Assembly (NCBI GenBank): GCA_030151225.1
Contig: JASLEG010000159.1
Location: 1 to 8,803, forward strand
Direction: 5' to 3'
DNA length: 8,803 nt
Source: Burkholderia sp.
GTDB taxonomy: Bacteria; Pseudomonadota; Gammaproteobacteria; Burkholderiales; Burkholderiaceae
Part shown: one piece after another, positions 1 to 5,418 of the stretch
Numbering within the stretch: the stretch's first letter is position 1
Layout: every line of letters begins with the position of its first letter
The notes under the pieces: generated by a model
Seen by the model: only the letters and a program-made list of their open reading frames with translations
What the model was told of the DNA's origin: nothing
Databases searched by the model: none
Position numbers and translations under genes: made by a program

Positions 1-192
1 CGCGAAATCGGCCGTGTTCGGCGCGGTGGATTACGTGGCGTACGGTGCGGCGGCGAGCGGCGAATCGGTGAAGGTGATCTTCCCGAAAAGCGGCACGGTG
101 ATCGCGCCGCGCCCGATGATGATCTTCAAGTCGTCGCATGCGCAGGACCAGGCGCGCGCGTTTATCGATTACGTGCTTTCCGACGAAGGCCA
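1..192 (+). pseudogene. 3'-truncated and 5'-missing fragment of a second ABC solute-binding protein gene
   Basis: Reading frame 2 encodes about 63 residues (AKSAVFGAVDYVAYG... to YVLSDEG) that align without gaps to residues 205-267 of the complete solute-binding protein encoded on the opposite strand at 313-1278. By eye I count about 26 base differences in 189 (about 86% identity) and 8 residue differences in 63, so it is a diverged homologue and not a simple inverted copy. Homology stops abruptly after GGC at 188-190. The frame then runs on through sequence that makes sense only as a permease gene on the minus strand. Third positions are less G/C-biased than in the intact gene (aaa, ttt, att-type codons such as GAT and CTT), suggesting a different origin. 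The 5' part lies beyond the window edge. What is seen is a gene remnant at a rearrangement or assembly junction; it cannot encode a complete binding protein. Confidence 0.8.
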
Positions 193-313
193 CCGGCAGG
201 GCGACCAGCAGCTCGAGCGCGGCGAGCAGGGCGCCGAGGCCGGCCAGGCGGCCGGCGCGGCCCGAGCCCCGCGCGCCCGGCCGGGCGGCGCGTCGCGCGA
301 GCACGGTAGCCAT
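190..313 (-). pseudogene. N-terminal remnant of an ABC transporter permease gene, cut by the breakpoint
   Basis: An ATG at 313-311 overlaps the TGA of the solute-binding protein gene by one base (TGATG), the typical arrangement for translational coupling in ABC transporter operons. The frame reads MATVLARRAARPGARG, then a Gly/Arg-rich stretch, then a hydrophobic run (LAGLGALLAALELLVALPVA) that looks like the cytoplasmic tail and first transmembrane helix of an inner-membrane permease. A weak Shine-Dalgarno (GGCGAG) lies about 8 bases upstream inside the binding-protein gene. After about 40 codons, near 190, the sequence becomes the antisense of a solute-binding-protein fragment. The frame stays open to the window edge, but with Arg/His-rich antisense translation that has no membrane segments. 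An intact permease would be about 250-570 residues with an EAA loop, so this copy is not functional as read. The permease assignment rests on position, coupling and the hydrophobic helix, not on a recognised family motif. Confidence 0.65.
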
Positions 314-1278
314 CAGTGCTCGCCGAACAGGGCGTTGAAGCGCTTGAGCACCTCGGCGCGCGAGGTCTTGTTGCTGCCGTCGTCCATCGGCAGCAGCTTC
401 AGGTCCTTCAGCGCGGGGCGGTCCGACTTCACGTCGTCGCGGGCCGGGATCAGGTACGCGGCCGCCACGATCTGCTGGCCCTCGTCGGACAGCACGTAGT
501 CGACGAAGGCGCGCGCGTCGGCCTGCACCTTCGAGGTCTTGAAGATCATCATCGGGCGCGGCGCGATCACCGTGCCGCTGCTCGGGAAGATCACCTTGAC
601 CGATTCGCCGCTGGCGGCTGAGCCGTAGGCGACGTAGTCCACCGCGCCGAACACGGCCGACTTCGCGCCCTGCAGCACCGGGTTGATCGCCTGCGCGTTC
701 GGCCCGAGCACCACCATGCCGTTCTTGTGGAGGCTGTCGAACAGCGCCCAGGCGGCGTCGCCGAGGCGGTCCTGCAGGCCCAGCAGCAGGTCGAGCGAGG
801 CGCCCGACAGCGCCGGGTTCGGCGTGGTTACCTGATCGCGATAGGCGGGCGCGGCCAGATCCTTCCAGTCGTGCGGCTCCGGCTTGCCGGTCCTGGTGTT
901 CCACACGATGCCGAGCGCCGAGATGCCCTGCGCCACGTAGTTCGGGGTCTTGAACATCGGCGAGACGTGGGCCGCGTTCGGGCTCGTGCAGGGCGCGAGC
1001 CAGCCGCGCCGGTCGAGATCCTGCGCGGTGTCCCACGACGCCGAGATCAGCACGTCGGCGTGCGGATTGCTGGCCTCGGCCTCGACGCGCGCCATCAGCT
1101 TGCCGGTGGTGGCCTGGAACAGGTCCACCTTGATGCCGGTCTTGCGCTCGAAGCCGAGCGCGAGTTTCTTGCCGAGATTGCCGGGGCCTGCGGTGTAGAC
1201 GGTGAGAGCGTGCACGGATTGAGAGAGGCCGAGGGCCAGCGTAAGGGTGAGGACGGTTCTGGAAAAGGTGGTGAGCAT
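313..1278 (-). CDS. ABC transporter periplasmic solute-binding protein (ferric/phosphonate-type family)
   Basis: This 321-residue protein has a clear Sec signal peptide (residues 1-24, cleavage after SVHA), followed by LTVYTAGPGNLGKKLALGFERKTG, the usual opening of family-1 extracellular binding proteins of the iron(III)/2-aminoethylphosphonate/sulfate cluster. The ADVLISAS segment (74-81) and the NPALSGAS segment (154-161) fit the ligand-cleft loops of this fold. In ferric-binding members two or three consecutive tyrosines bind iron; here the equivalent region reads DYVAYG (Y215 and Y218 separated by two residues), so the classical iron site is not present and the substrate is uncertain (phosphonate, polyamine, another oxyanion or a metal complex are possible). 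The start is supported by GGAG 8 bases before the ATG. The gene begins one base after the ATPase stop and its own stop overlaps the permease start, so the three are one transcription unit. Function as a periplasmic binding component is secure; the ligand is not. Confidence 0.88.
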   Translation of the reverse strand: MLTTFSRTVLTLTLALGLSQSVHALTVYTAGPGNLGKKLALGFERKTGIKVDLFQATTGKLMARVEAEASNPHADVLISASWDTAQDLDRRGWLAPCTSPNAAHVSPMFKTPNYVAQGISALGIVWNTRTGKPEPHDWKDLAAPAYRDQVTTPNPALSGASLDLLLGLQDRLGDAAWALFDSLHKNGMVVLGPNAQAINPVLQGAKSAVFGAVDYVAYGSAASGESVKVIFPSSGTVIAPRPMMIFKTSKVQADARAFVDYVLSDEGQQIVAAAYLIPARDDVKSDRPALKDLKLLPMDDGSNKTSRAEVLKRFNALFGEH

Positions 1279-1279
1279 A

Positions 1280-1975
1280 CTACCGGCTCCATGAATTCTG
1301 GGTGACGGCGGCGACCCGGCCGTGGGCCAGCGTCACGATGGTGTGCGCGAGCGCTTCGGCTTCGGCGCGATCGTGGGTGACGTAGACGGCGGTGGTGCCG
1401 AGCTGGGCGAGCAGGTCGCGGATCTCGGTGCAGAGCGAGGCGCGCAGTTGCGGGTCGAGGTTCGACAGCGGCTCGTCGAACAGCAGCACGCGCGGGCGCG
1501 CCACGATCGCGCGCGCGAGCGCGACGCGCTGCTGCTGGCCGCCGGAGAGCGCCGACGGGCGGCGCGCGCCGAACTCGGCCAGCCCCACCCGCGCGAGCGC
1601 CTGCGCGACGGCCGCGGCGCGCTCGGCGCGCGGCACGCCGCGCATCTCGAGCGGAAACGCCACGTTGCCGGCCACCGTCAGGTGCGGCCAGAGCGCGTAG
1701 TCCTGGAACACCATGCCGAGATCGCGTGCCTCGGGCGGCACGCAGGTCTCGCGATCGGCGACCGTGTCCGCGCCGAAACTCACGCTGCCCTCGTCGGGCT
1801 GCAGCAGGCCTGCCAGCAGCTTCAGCAGGGTGCTCTTGCCGCAGCCCGACGGGCCGAGCAGCGCGAGGGTCGTGCCCGCCGGCACGTCGAGGTCGATGCC
1901 GTCCAGCACGGTGTGCCCGGCGAAGCGCTGGCGCACACCGCGCAGATGGATCGAAACGCGCGTGCCGTGGTTCAT
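1280..1975 (-). CDS. ABC transporter ATP-binding protein, short form without TOBE domain
   Basis: This 231-residue nucleotide-binding subunit would energise import through the operon's inner-membrane permease. All core motifs are present: Walker A GPSGCGKST (41-49), Q-loop Q91 in VFQDYALWPH, signature LSGGQQQ (143-149), Walker B VLLFDE (163-168), D-loop SNLD (171-174) and switch His201. The VFQDYALWPHLTV segment is typical of the PotA/FbpC/CysA-like group. Members of that group usually carry a C-terminal TOBE regulatory domain (total about 340-370 residues). This protein stops about 30 residues after the switch histidine, so it lacks one; this is a known short form and not a frameshift, because the stop is followed directly by the next gene. 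The start ATG lies 10 bases after the porin stop with TGGAG as Shine-Dalgarno, and the TAG stop is one base from the binding-protein ATG. The transported substrate cannot be told from this subunit. Confidence 0.93.
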   Translation of the reverse strand: MNHGTRVSIHLRGVRQRFAGHTVLDGIDLDVPAGTTLALLGPSGCGKSTLLKLLAGLLQPDEGSVSFGADTVADRETCVPPEARDLGMVFQDYALWPHLTVAGNVAFPLEMRGVPRAERAAAVAQALARVGLAEFGARRPSALSGGQQQRVALARAIVARPRVLLFDEPLSNLDPQLRASLCTEIRDLLAQLGTTAVYVTHDRAEAEALAHTIVTLAHGRVAAVTQNSWSR

Positions 1976-1985
1976 GCGTGCTCCA

Positions 1986-3134
1986 TCAGAACTTGTGACG
2001 GATGCCCGCCATCAGGCCGAACTGATTCCTGCCGGCCACCACGTCGGTGCCGAAGCCGTTCAGGCCGAGGTTGGAGCCGTTGCGGTTCAGCACGTAGCCG
2101 AGGTTCAGGTACAGGTCGGTGCGCTTCGACAGGAAGTAGTCGGCATCCACCTGGAACGACCACGGATCGCGCGAGTTGCCGTAGAAGTTCTGGTACATCG
2201 CCGTGCCCGAGAACGCCAGGTTCGGCTGCGCGTACCAGGTCGCGCCGGCCCAGTAGAGGCTGCTCGCCTCGACCGGCGAGGTGGACAGCGTGCTCAGGTG
2301 GATCGCGTGCGAATCGAGGTAGCGATAGCCGGCGTAGCCGGTCACGCTCGAGAACTTGTAGCTCGCGGCCACACCGATGCGGCGGTCGATGTCGCCTTCG
2401 TTGCCGCCGGCCTTGGTGGTGTGCGCCGCCGTGGGGCTGGTGCTGCCGCCGTTCTTCTGGTCGTACACGAGCGTGGCGCTGAACGGGCCGTGCTTGTAGC
2501 GCAGGCCGGCCTCGATCACGCGTGCATGGCGCATGTCGCCGGCCGGTTGGGAGCCGTAGTTGACGGTGTCGTAGCCGAAGCTGTACTGCGCGATCGCGGC
2601 GAGTTCGCCGAAGTGCTTCTCGTAGCGGACCGTGTTGTCGAGGCGGTCGGAGAAGGCCGGGTCCTGCATCTTGATCGCGTAGACGGCGTTCTTGAGCGGG
2701 TTGTATTCGCTGACCCAGTCGAGGAACAGGCCGCCCTGGCGGCCCAGCGCCACGGTGCCGAGCGTGTCGCTGGCGATGCCGAGGTAGGCGAGCCGGCCGA
2801 ATTCGCGGCCGCCCTGCAGGGACGCGCCGGTGCCCACGTTGATGCCGCTTTCGAGCAGGAAGAAGGCGCGGGTGCCGCCGCCGAGATCCTCGCGGCCGGT
2901 GATGCCCCAGCGCGAGCCGGACATGTTGCCCGAGGTCATGCGGGTGACGCTGGAGGTGTCGGTCCTGGTGGCCGCGGCGTGGTTCAGGTATTCGATGCCG
3001 CTGTCGAGAATGCCGTAGAGCGTCACCGAGGAGCCGGCGGCGTTGGGCGTTTCGTCCGCGTGGGCGCAGGCGGGCATGCCGGCACAGGCGGCCAGGCACG
3101 CGCCTACCGCCGCGATGCGATAGGGGTGGTTCAC
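1986..3134 (-). CDS. Gram-negative general porin (Burkholderia/Neisseria-type 16-strand barrel)
   Basis: This 382-residue outer-membrane porin forms, by family knowledge, a trimeric 16-stranded channel for small hydrophilic solutes. I chose the GTG at 3134 as start because AGAGGA (3144-3149) sits 9 bases upstream and it gives a normal signal peptide (NHPYRIAAVGACLAACAGMPACAHA, cleavage about residue 26); the next in-frame ATG, residue 20, would cut into that peptide. The mature protein opens with SSVTLYGILDSGIEY, the first barrel strand in this family, and later has SRWGITGREDLGGGTRAFFLLESG and GREFGRLAYLGI, both hallmark porin segments. It ends in GLMAGIRHKF with the C-terminal Phe needed for BAM recognition. 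The frame stays open far upstream through the glutaminase gene, but that extension is antisense-like noise. It is the first gene of an operon with an ABC ATPase and binding protein, so it probably supplies outer-membrane passage for that transporter's substrate (inference). Confidence 0.93.
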   Translation of the reverse strand: MNHPYRIAAVGACLAACAGMPACAHADETPNAAGSSVTLYGILDSGIEYLNHAAATRTDTSSVTRMTSGNMSGSRWGITGREDLGGGTRAFFLLESGINVGTGASLQGGREFGRLAYLGIASDTLGTVALGRQGGLFLDWVSEYNPLKNAVYAIKMQDPAFSDRLDNTVRYEKHFGELAAIAQYSFGYDTVNYGSQPAGDMRHARVIEAGLRYKHGPFSATLVYDQKNGGSTSPTAAHTTKAGGNEGDIDRRIGVAASYKFSSVTGYAGYRYLDSHAIHLSTLSTSPVEASSLYWAGATWYAQPNLAFSGTAMYQNFYGNSRDPWSFQVDADYFLSKRTDLYLNLGYVLNRNGSNLGLNGFGTDVVAGRNQFGLMAGIRHKF

Positions 3135-3143
3135 GAGTTGTTG

Positions 3144-3149
3144 TCCTCT
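3144..3149 (-). promoter_or_regulatory. Ribosome binding site deciding the porin GTG start
   Basis: AGAGGA read on the minus strand, 9 bases before the GTG at 3134. It is the only good Shine-Dalgarno near the porin N-terminus and favours the GTG over the downstream ATG at residue 20, which lies inside the signal peptide. Confidence 0.65.
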
Positions 3150-3167
3150 TTGGGATTCGGTCGAGCC

Positions 3168-3182
3168 GCCACTGTAAGTGGC
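3168..3182. promoter_or_regulatory. Perfect 6-bp inverted repeat upstream of the porin operon, candidate operator or leader hairpin
   Basis: GCCACT-GTA-AGTGGC is a perfect inverted repeat with 6-bp arms and a 3-bp centre, 34-48 bases before the porin GTG. A second small palindrome, GCATGC (3181-3186), overlaps its edge. The position suits a repressor site at the promoter or a small hairpin in the 5' leader. I could not place a convincing -35/-10 pair, although TACAGT within the repeat on the minus strand resembles a -10 element in 4 of 6 positions. Palindromes of this size also occur by chance. Confidence 0.3.
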
Positions 3183-3194
3183 ATGCAAGTCAGG

Positions 3195-3330
3195 TTCGTG
3201 ACAGGAAAAGGCGGGGAGGCGGGGATGTTGCGGAGGAGGCGGGTGCGGGGTTCTGCGTGGAATCGGCAGACAAATGCGGAGATTGGTGGGGAGCTGGCGG
3301 GAACGTGCGAGGGTTGGCGAGCCGGTATCC
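3195..3330 (-). other. C-rich, G-poor transcribed stretch between glutaminase and porin, possible Rho-utilisation region
   Basis: On the minus strand, the sense strand for both neighbours, this non-coding stretch is strongly C-rich and G-poor. In the 60 bases complementary to 3201-3260 I count 34 C and 8 G. Such a C-over-G bubble in untranslated RNA after a stop codon is the usual character of rut sites, so it may end glutaminase transcription before the porin promoter. The opposite (plus) strand has four runs of three or more G (3213-3216, 3221-3224, 3241-3243, 3247-3250), so it could alternatively form a loose G-quadruplex. No gene is seen in the 242-base gap 3135-3376. Confidence 0.3.
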
Positions 3331-3365
3331 AAACCCCCCGGATCCTTCCAGACCCAAGGGGGTTT
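3331..3365 (-). terminator. Hairpin just after the glutaminase stop, candidate terminator
   Basis: AAACCCCC (3331-3338) and GGGGGTTT (3358-3365) form a perfect 8-bp stem around a 19-base loop, starting 11 bases past the glutaminase stop. In the glutaminase transcript the stem is followed by only a short T run (TTTGG), so intrinsic termination would be weak; it may act together with the C-rich stretch immediately downstream. It lies too far upstream of the porin start to mask that gene's ribosome binding site. Confidence 0.4.
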
Positions 3366-3376
3366 CCACCACCACC

Positions 3377-4291
3377 TCAAAAAATCGACCTTTCCGTATA
3401 ACTCGTCAGCCACTCCAGCGCGAGCACCCCCGCCAGCGAATTGCCGTTCGGATCGAGCCCCGGCGACCACACGCACACGGCCATCTCGCCCGGCAGCACG
3501 GCCACGATGCCGCCGCCCACGCCGCTCTTGGCCGGCAGGCCCACGCGGTAGACGAAGTCGCCGGCCGCGTCGTAGGTGCCGCAGGTCAGCATCAGCGCCG
3601 ACAGCCGCTTGGCCGAGCTCGCGTCGATCACGCGCTCGCCCGTGATCGGTGCCACGCCGCCGTTGGCGAGGAACAGCGCGGCCTGCGCGAGCTCCACGCA
3701 GTTCATCGAGATCGCGCACTGCCGGCAATACGCGTCCACCACGGTTTCCGGCGGCATCCACATGTTGCCGAAGCTGGCCATGAAATAGGCCATCGCGCGG
3801 TTGCGCTCGGCATGCTGCCATTCCGACTGCGCGACGCGCGAGTCGTAGTCGATCTCGTTCGAGCCGATCAGCCGGCGGATGAATTCCACCAGCGCCGTCT
3901 CGGCACGCACGAAGCGCCGCGCCAGCACGTCGGTCACCACCAGCGCGCCGGCGTTGATGAACGGGTTGCGCGGCTTGCCGCGTTCGCTCTCGAGCTGCAC
4001 CAGCGAGTTGAACGCCGTGCCCGACGGTTCGCGGCCCACGCGCTGCCAGAGTTCGTCGCCGAGCAGCTGGAACGCCAGCGTGCATGCGAACAGCTTGGAC
4101 ACGCTCTGGATCGAGAAGCGCTCGTGCGCGTCGCCCACGGTGTAGGTGCGCCCGTCGAGCGTGACGATCGCCATGCCGAAGCGGTCGGTCGGCACGTTGG
4201 CGAGCTCGGGGATGTAGTCGGCCACGCGCCCGGCGCCGATCCACGGCGCGATTTCGGAGTGGATGCGGTCGAGTATCGGTTGGTAATCCAT
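3377..4291 (-). CDS. glsA: Glutaminase (serine-dependent beta-lactamase-like family)
   Basis: A cytoplasmic enzyme that hydrolyses L-glutamine to L-glutamate and ammonia. The 304-residue length matches the bacterial GlsA/GlsB (YneH-type) family of about 300-310. The catalytic Ser-x-x-Lys is S63-V-S-K66 within RFSIQSVSKLF. Other conserved blocks are EPSGTAFNSL (88-97), KPRNPFINAGA (106-116, substrate-binding Asn), SxRVAxSE (151-157), the TCGTYDAAGDFVYRVGLPAKSGVGGG block (236-261, with Y248 and the S256-G257-V258 oxyanion/substrate loop) and GLDPxGNSLAG near the C-terminus. There is no signal peptide. The ATG at 4291 gives the standard N-terminus (MDYQPILDRI) although the upstream Shine-Dalgarno is poor. 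It is probably its own transcription unit: 242 non-coding bases with a hairpin separate it from the porin, and it is divergent from the two-component operon. In this family the enzyme supplies glutamate and ammonia and can support acid tolerance; that role is not tested by this sequence. Confidence 0.97.
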   Translation of the reverse strand: MDYQPILDRIHSEIAPWIGAGRVADYIPELANVPTDRFGMAIVTLDGRTYTVGDAHERFSIQSVSKLFACTLAFQLLGDELWQRVGREPSGTAFNSLVQLESERGKPRNPFINAGALVVTDVLARRFVRAETALVEFIRRLIGSNEIDYDSRVAQSEWQHAERNRAMAYFMASFGNMWMPPETVVDAYCRQCAISMNCVELAQAALFLANGGVAPITGERVIDASSAKRLSALMLTCGTYDAAGDFVYRVGLPAKSGVGGGIVAVLPGEMAVCVWSPGLDPNGNSLAGVLALEWLTSYTERSIF

Positions 4292-4380
4292 GACGGCGAA
4301 GGGCGGCGCACGCGCGCGAAATTCAGCGAGCCCGTATGGAAACGCCGCCGCGACGATTCGTCAAGCACCAATTCTGTGCG

Positions 4381-4405
4381 CCGGCCGCCGAAGCGAAGCG
4401 GCCGG
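4381..4405. repeat. Perfect 8-bp inverted repeat in the divergent intergenic region
   Basis: CCGGCCGC (4381-4388) and GCGGCCGG (4398-4405) flank a 9-base centre. It lies 90-114 bases upstream of the glutaminase start on its sense strand, so it could be a hairpin in that leader, or a protein site. The arms are all G/C and such repeats are not rare in DNA of this composition; no function is assigned. Confidence 0.35.
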
Positions 4406-4604
4406 GCATATCCGCCAACCGGGTCATCCGGCGGCGGGATCGTCGTGAGCGCATCGGGGAAAACGCCGGAGGTCCGGATGCGGATTTCCCGTCGACGACA
4501 CGGCAGTTCGGAAAACGGGACAGTGATTCGAGGAAAATATCGAAAATCGCGAGAAACGCCACAAAGGACGAAGTGGCGGCCGCGCGGCGCAGTATGATGT
4601 TGGC

Positions 4605-4644
4605 GTTACCGATCATTACGGATAGTTACCCGAAATTTCCGATG
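4605..4644 (+). promoter_or_regulatory. Four tandem 10-bp direct repeats, candidate response-regulator operator
   Basis: Four successive 10-base units start at 4605, 4615, 4625 and 4635. Bases 2-5 of the units are TTAC, TTAC, TTAC and TTTC, and the GAT that follows is kept in three of the four (bases 7-9). The first base alternates G, A, G, A. The array ends 67 bases before the response-regulator ATG. OmpR-family regulators bind tandem direct repeats spaced about 10-11 bp as head-to-tail dimers, and the E. coli RstA box contains GTTAC, so this is a good candidate for autoregulation of the operon. The period and core are seen directly; binding by the neighbouring regulator is inference. Confidence 0.5.
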
Positions 4645-4710
4645 TTCGCCGGTTCGATGCGCCGGGGCATCGGCCGTCTCCACTCCGTTTCACTGTCCGC
4701 ACCGATTGCC

Positions 4711-5418
4711 ATGGCCCACCGGATTCTTCTCGTCGAGGACGACCCCCGCCTGTCCACCCTGATCAGCGGCTACCTGCGCAAGCACGACTACGAGGTCGAT
4801 GCGGTGCTGGACGGCCACGCCGCGCTGCCGGCGATCCTCGCCACGCGGCCCGATCTGGTGATCCTCGACGTGAACCTGCCCGGCCGCGACGGCTTCGAGA
4901 TCTGCCGCGAGGCGCGCAAGCAGTTCGACGGCGTGATCGTGATGGTGACGGCGCGCGACGAACCGTACGACGAATTGCTGGGCCTCGAATTCGGTGCCGA
5001 CGATTACGTGCGCAAGCCGGTCGAGCCGCGCATCCTGCTCGCGCGGATCCGGGCGCAGCTGCGGCGCTCGCCGCAGCGCGCGGCCGAGCTCGCATCCGGG
5101 CCCGAGAGCTTCGCGTTCGGCGGCTTCACGATCCACCGCGGGCATCGCTCGGTGCGGTTGCCCGACGGCTCGGCGCCGGATCTGACCTCGGCCGAATTCG
5201 ACCTGCTGTGGGCGCTTGCCTGCCGCGCCGGCGAGGTGGTGAGCCGCGACGACCTGATGCTGCAACTGCGCGGCATGGAGTTCGACGGGCTCGACCGCAC
5301 CATCGACGGCCGCATCTCGAAGCTGCGCCGCAAGCTGCAGGACGACGCGAGCCACCCGCGCCGGATCAAGACGATCCGCAGCAAGGGCTACCAGTTCAGC
5401 ACGCATGACTGGGACTGA
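4711..5418 (+). CDS. OmpR-family response regulator, RstA-like
   Basis: This 235-residue DNA-binding regulator has an N-terminal receiver domain (about 4-118) and a C-terminal winged helix (about 130-233). Receiver residues are complete: acidic pair D10/D11, phospho-acceptor D53 in LVILDVNLPG, T80 in VMVTARDE, and K102 in ADDYVRKPVEP. The output domain shows the usual LTSAEFDLLWALACRAGEVVSRDDL core, RTIDGRISKLRRKL recognition region and IKTIRSKGYQF wing. The VNLPGRDGFEICRE and RKPVEPRILLARIRA segments resemble RstA. I chose ATG 4711 because it places MAHRILLVEDD exactly at the start of the receiver fold. Longer in-frame starts (for example ATG 4642) would add a tail with no homology and lie inside the repeat array. 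No Shine-Dalgarno precedes 4711, which is odd. It overlaps the kinase gene by 14 bases, so the two proteins are a cognate pair. The regulon is unknown. Confidence 0.94.
   Translation: MAHRILLVEDDPRLSTLISGYLRKHDYEVDAVLDGHAALPAILATRPDLVILDVNLPGRDGFEICREARKQFDGVIVMVTARDEPYDELLGLEFGADDYVRKPVEPRILLARIRAQLRRSPQRAAELASGPESFAFGGFTIHRGHRSVRLPDGSAPDLTSAEFDLLWALACRAGEVVSRDDLMLQLRGMEFDGLDRTIDGRISKLRRKLQDDASHPRRIKTIRSKGYQFSTHDWD

Larger units (their letters stand above)
4292..4710. other. Divergent intergenic region between glutaminase and the two-component operon
   Basis: These 419 bases hold no gene I can support. Open frames cross it on both strands, but their translations are Arg/Ala-rich and have no recognisable domain or ribosome binding site. 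It must carry promoters for both neighbours. The only AT-rich patch is 4532-4553 (AAAATAT followed by GAAAAT), the likeliest place for a promoter of the glutaminase gene; on the minus strand TATTTT there resembles a -10, but no good -35 pairs with it. Specific elements are listed separately: the inverted repeat at 4381-4405 and the 10-bp repeats at 4605-4644. Confidence 0.6.

Noticed and set aside
1322..3401. Long plus-strand open frames (386 and 562 residues) opposite the ATPase and porin
   Set aside because: They are antisense to well-recognised genes, have Arg/Ala/His-rich compositions typical of high-GC shadow frames, and show no domain or ribosome site.
1986..4244. A 752-residue minus-strand open frame that ends as the porin
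   Set aside because: Only the last 382 residues (from GTG 3134) are porin. The upstream part is an alternative frame of the glutaminase gene plus non-coding leader, rich in Arg/Ala with no domain, and the porin has its own ribosome site and signal peptide.
3257..4597. A 446-residue plus-strand frame opposite glutaminase
   Set aside because: It is antisense to a full-length glutaminase with its catalytic Ser-x-x-Lys, and its His/Arg/Ala-rich composition is typical of a shadow frame.
4323..4616. A 97-residue minus-strand frame in the divergent intergenic region, upstream of glutaminase
   Set aside because: It starts inside the repeat array, has no Shine-Dalgarno, and has a weak hydrophobic N-terminal patch followed by Arg/Ser-rich sequence. 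Coding use is unlike the neighbours, so I treat it as leader DNA.
4336..4710. An N-terminal extension of the response regulator from ATG 4336
   Set aside because: It would add 125 Arg-rich residues with no homology, crossing the inverted repeat and the 10-bp repeat array. The receiver fold begins at ATG 4711.
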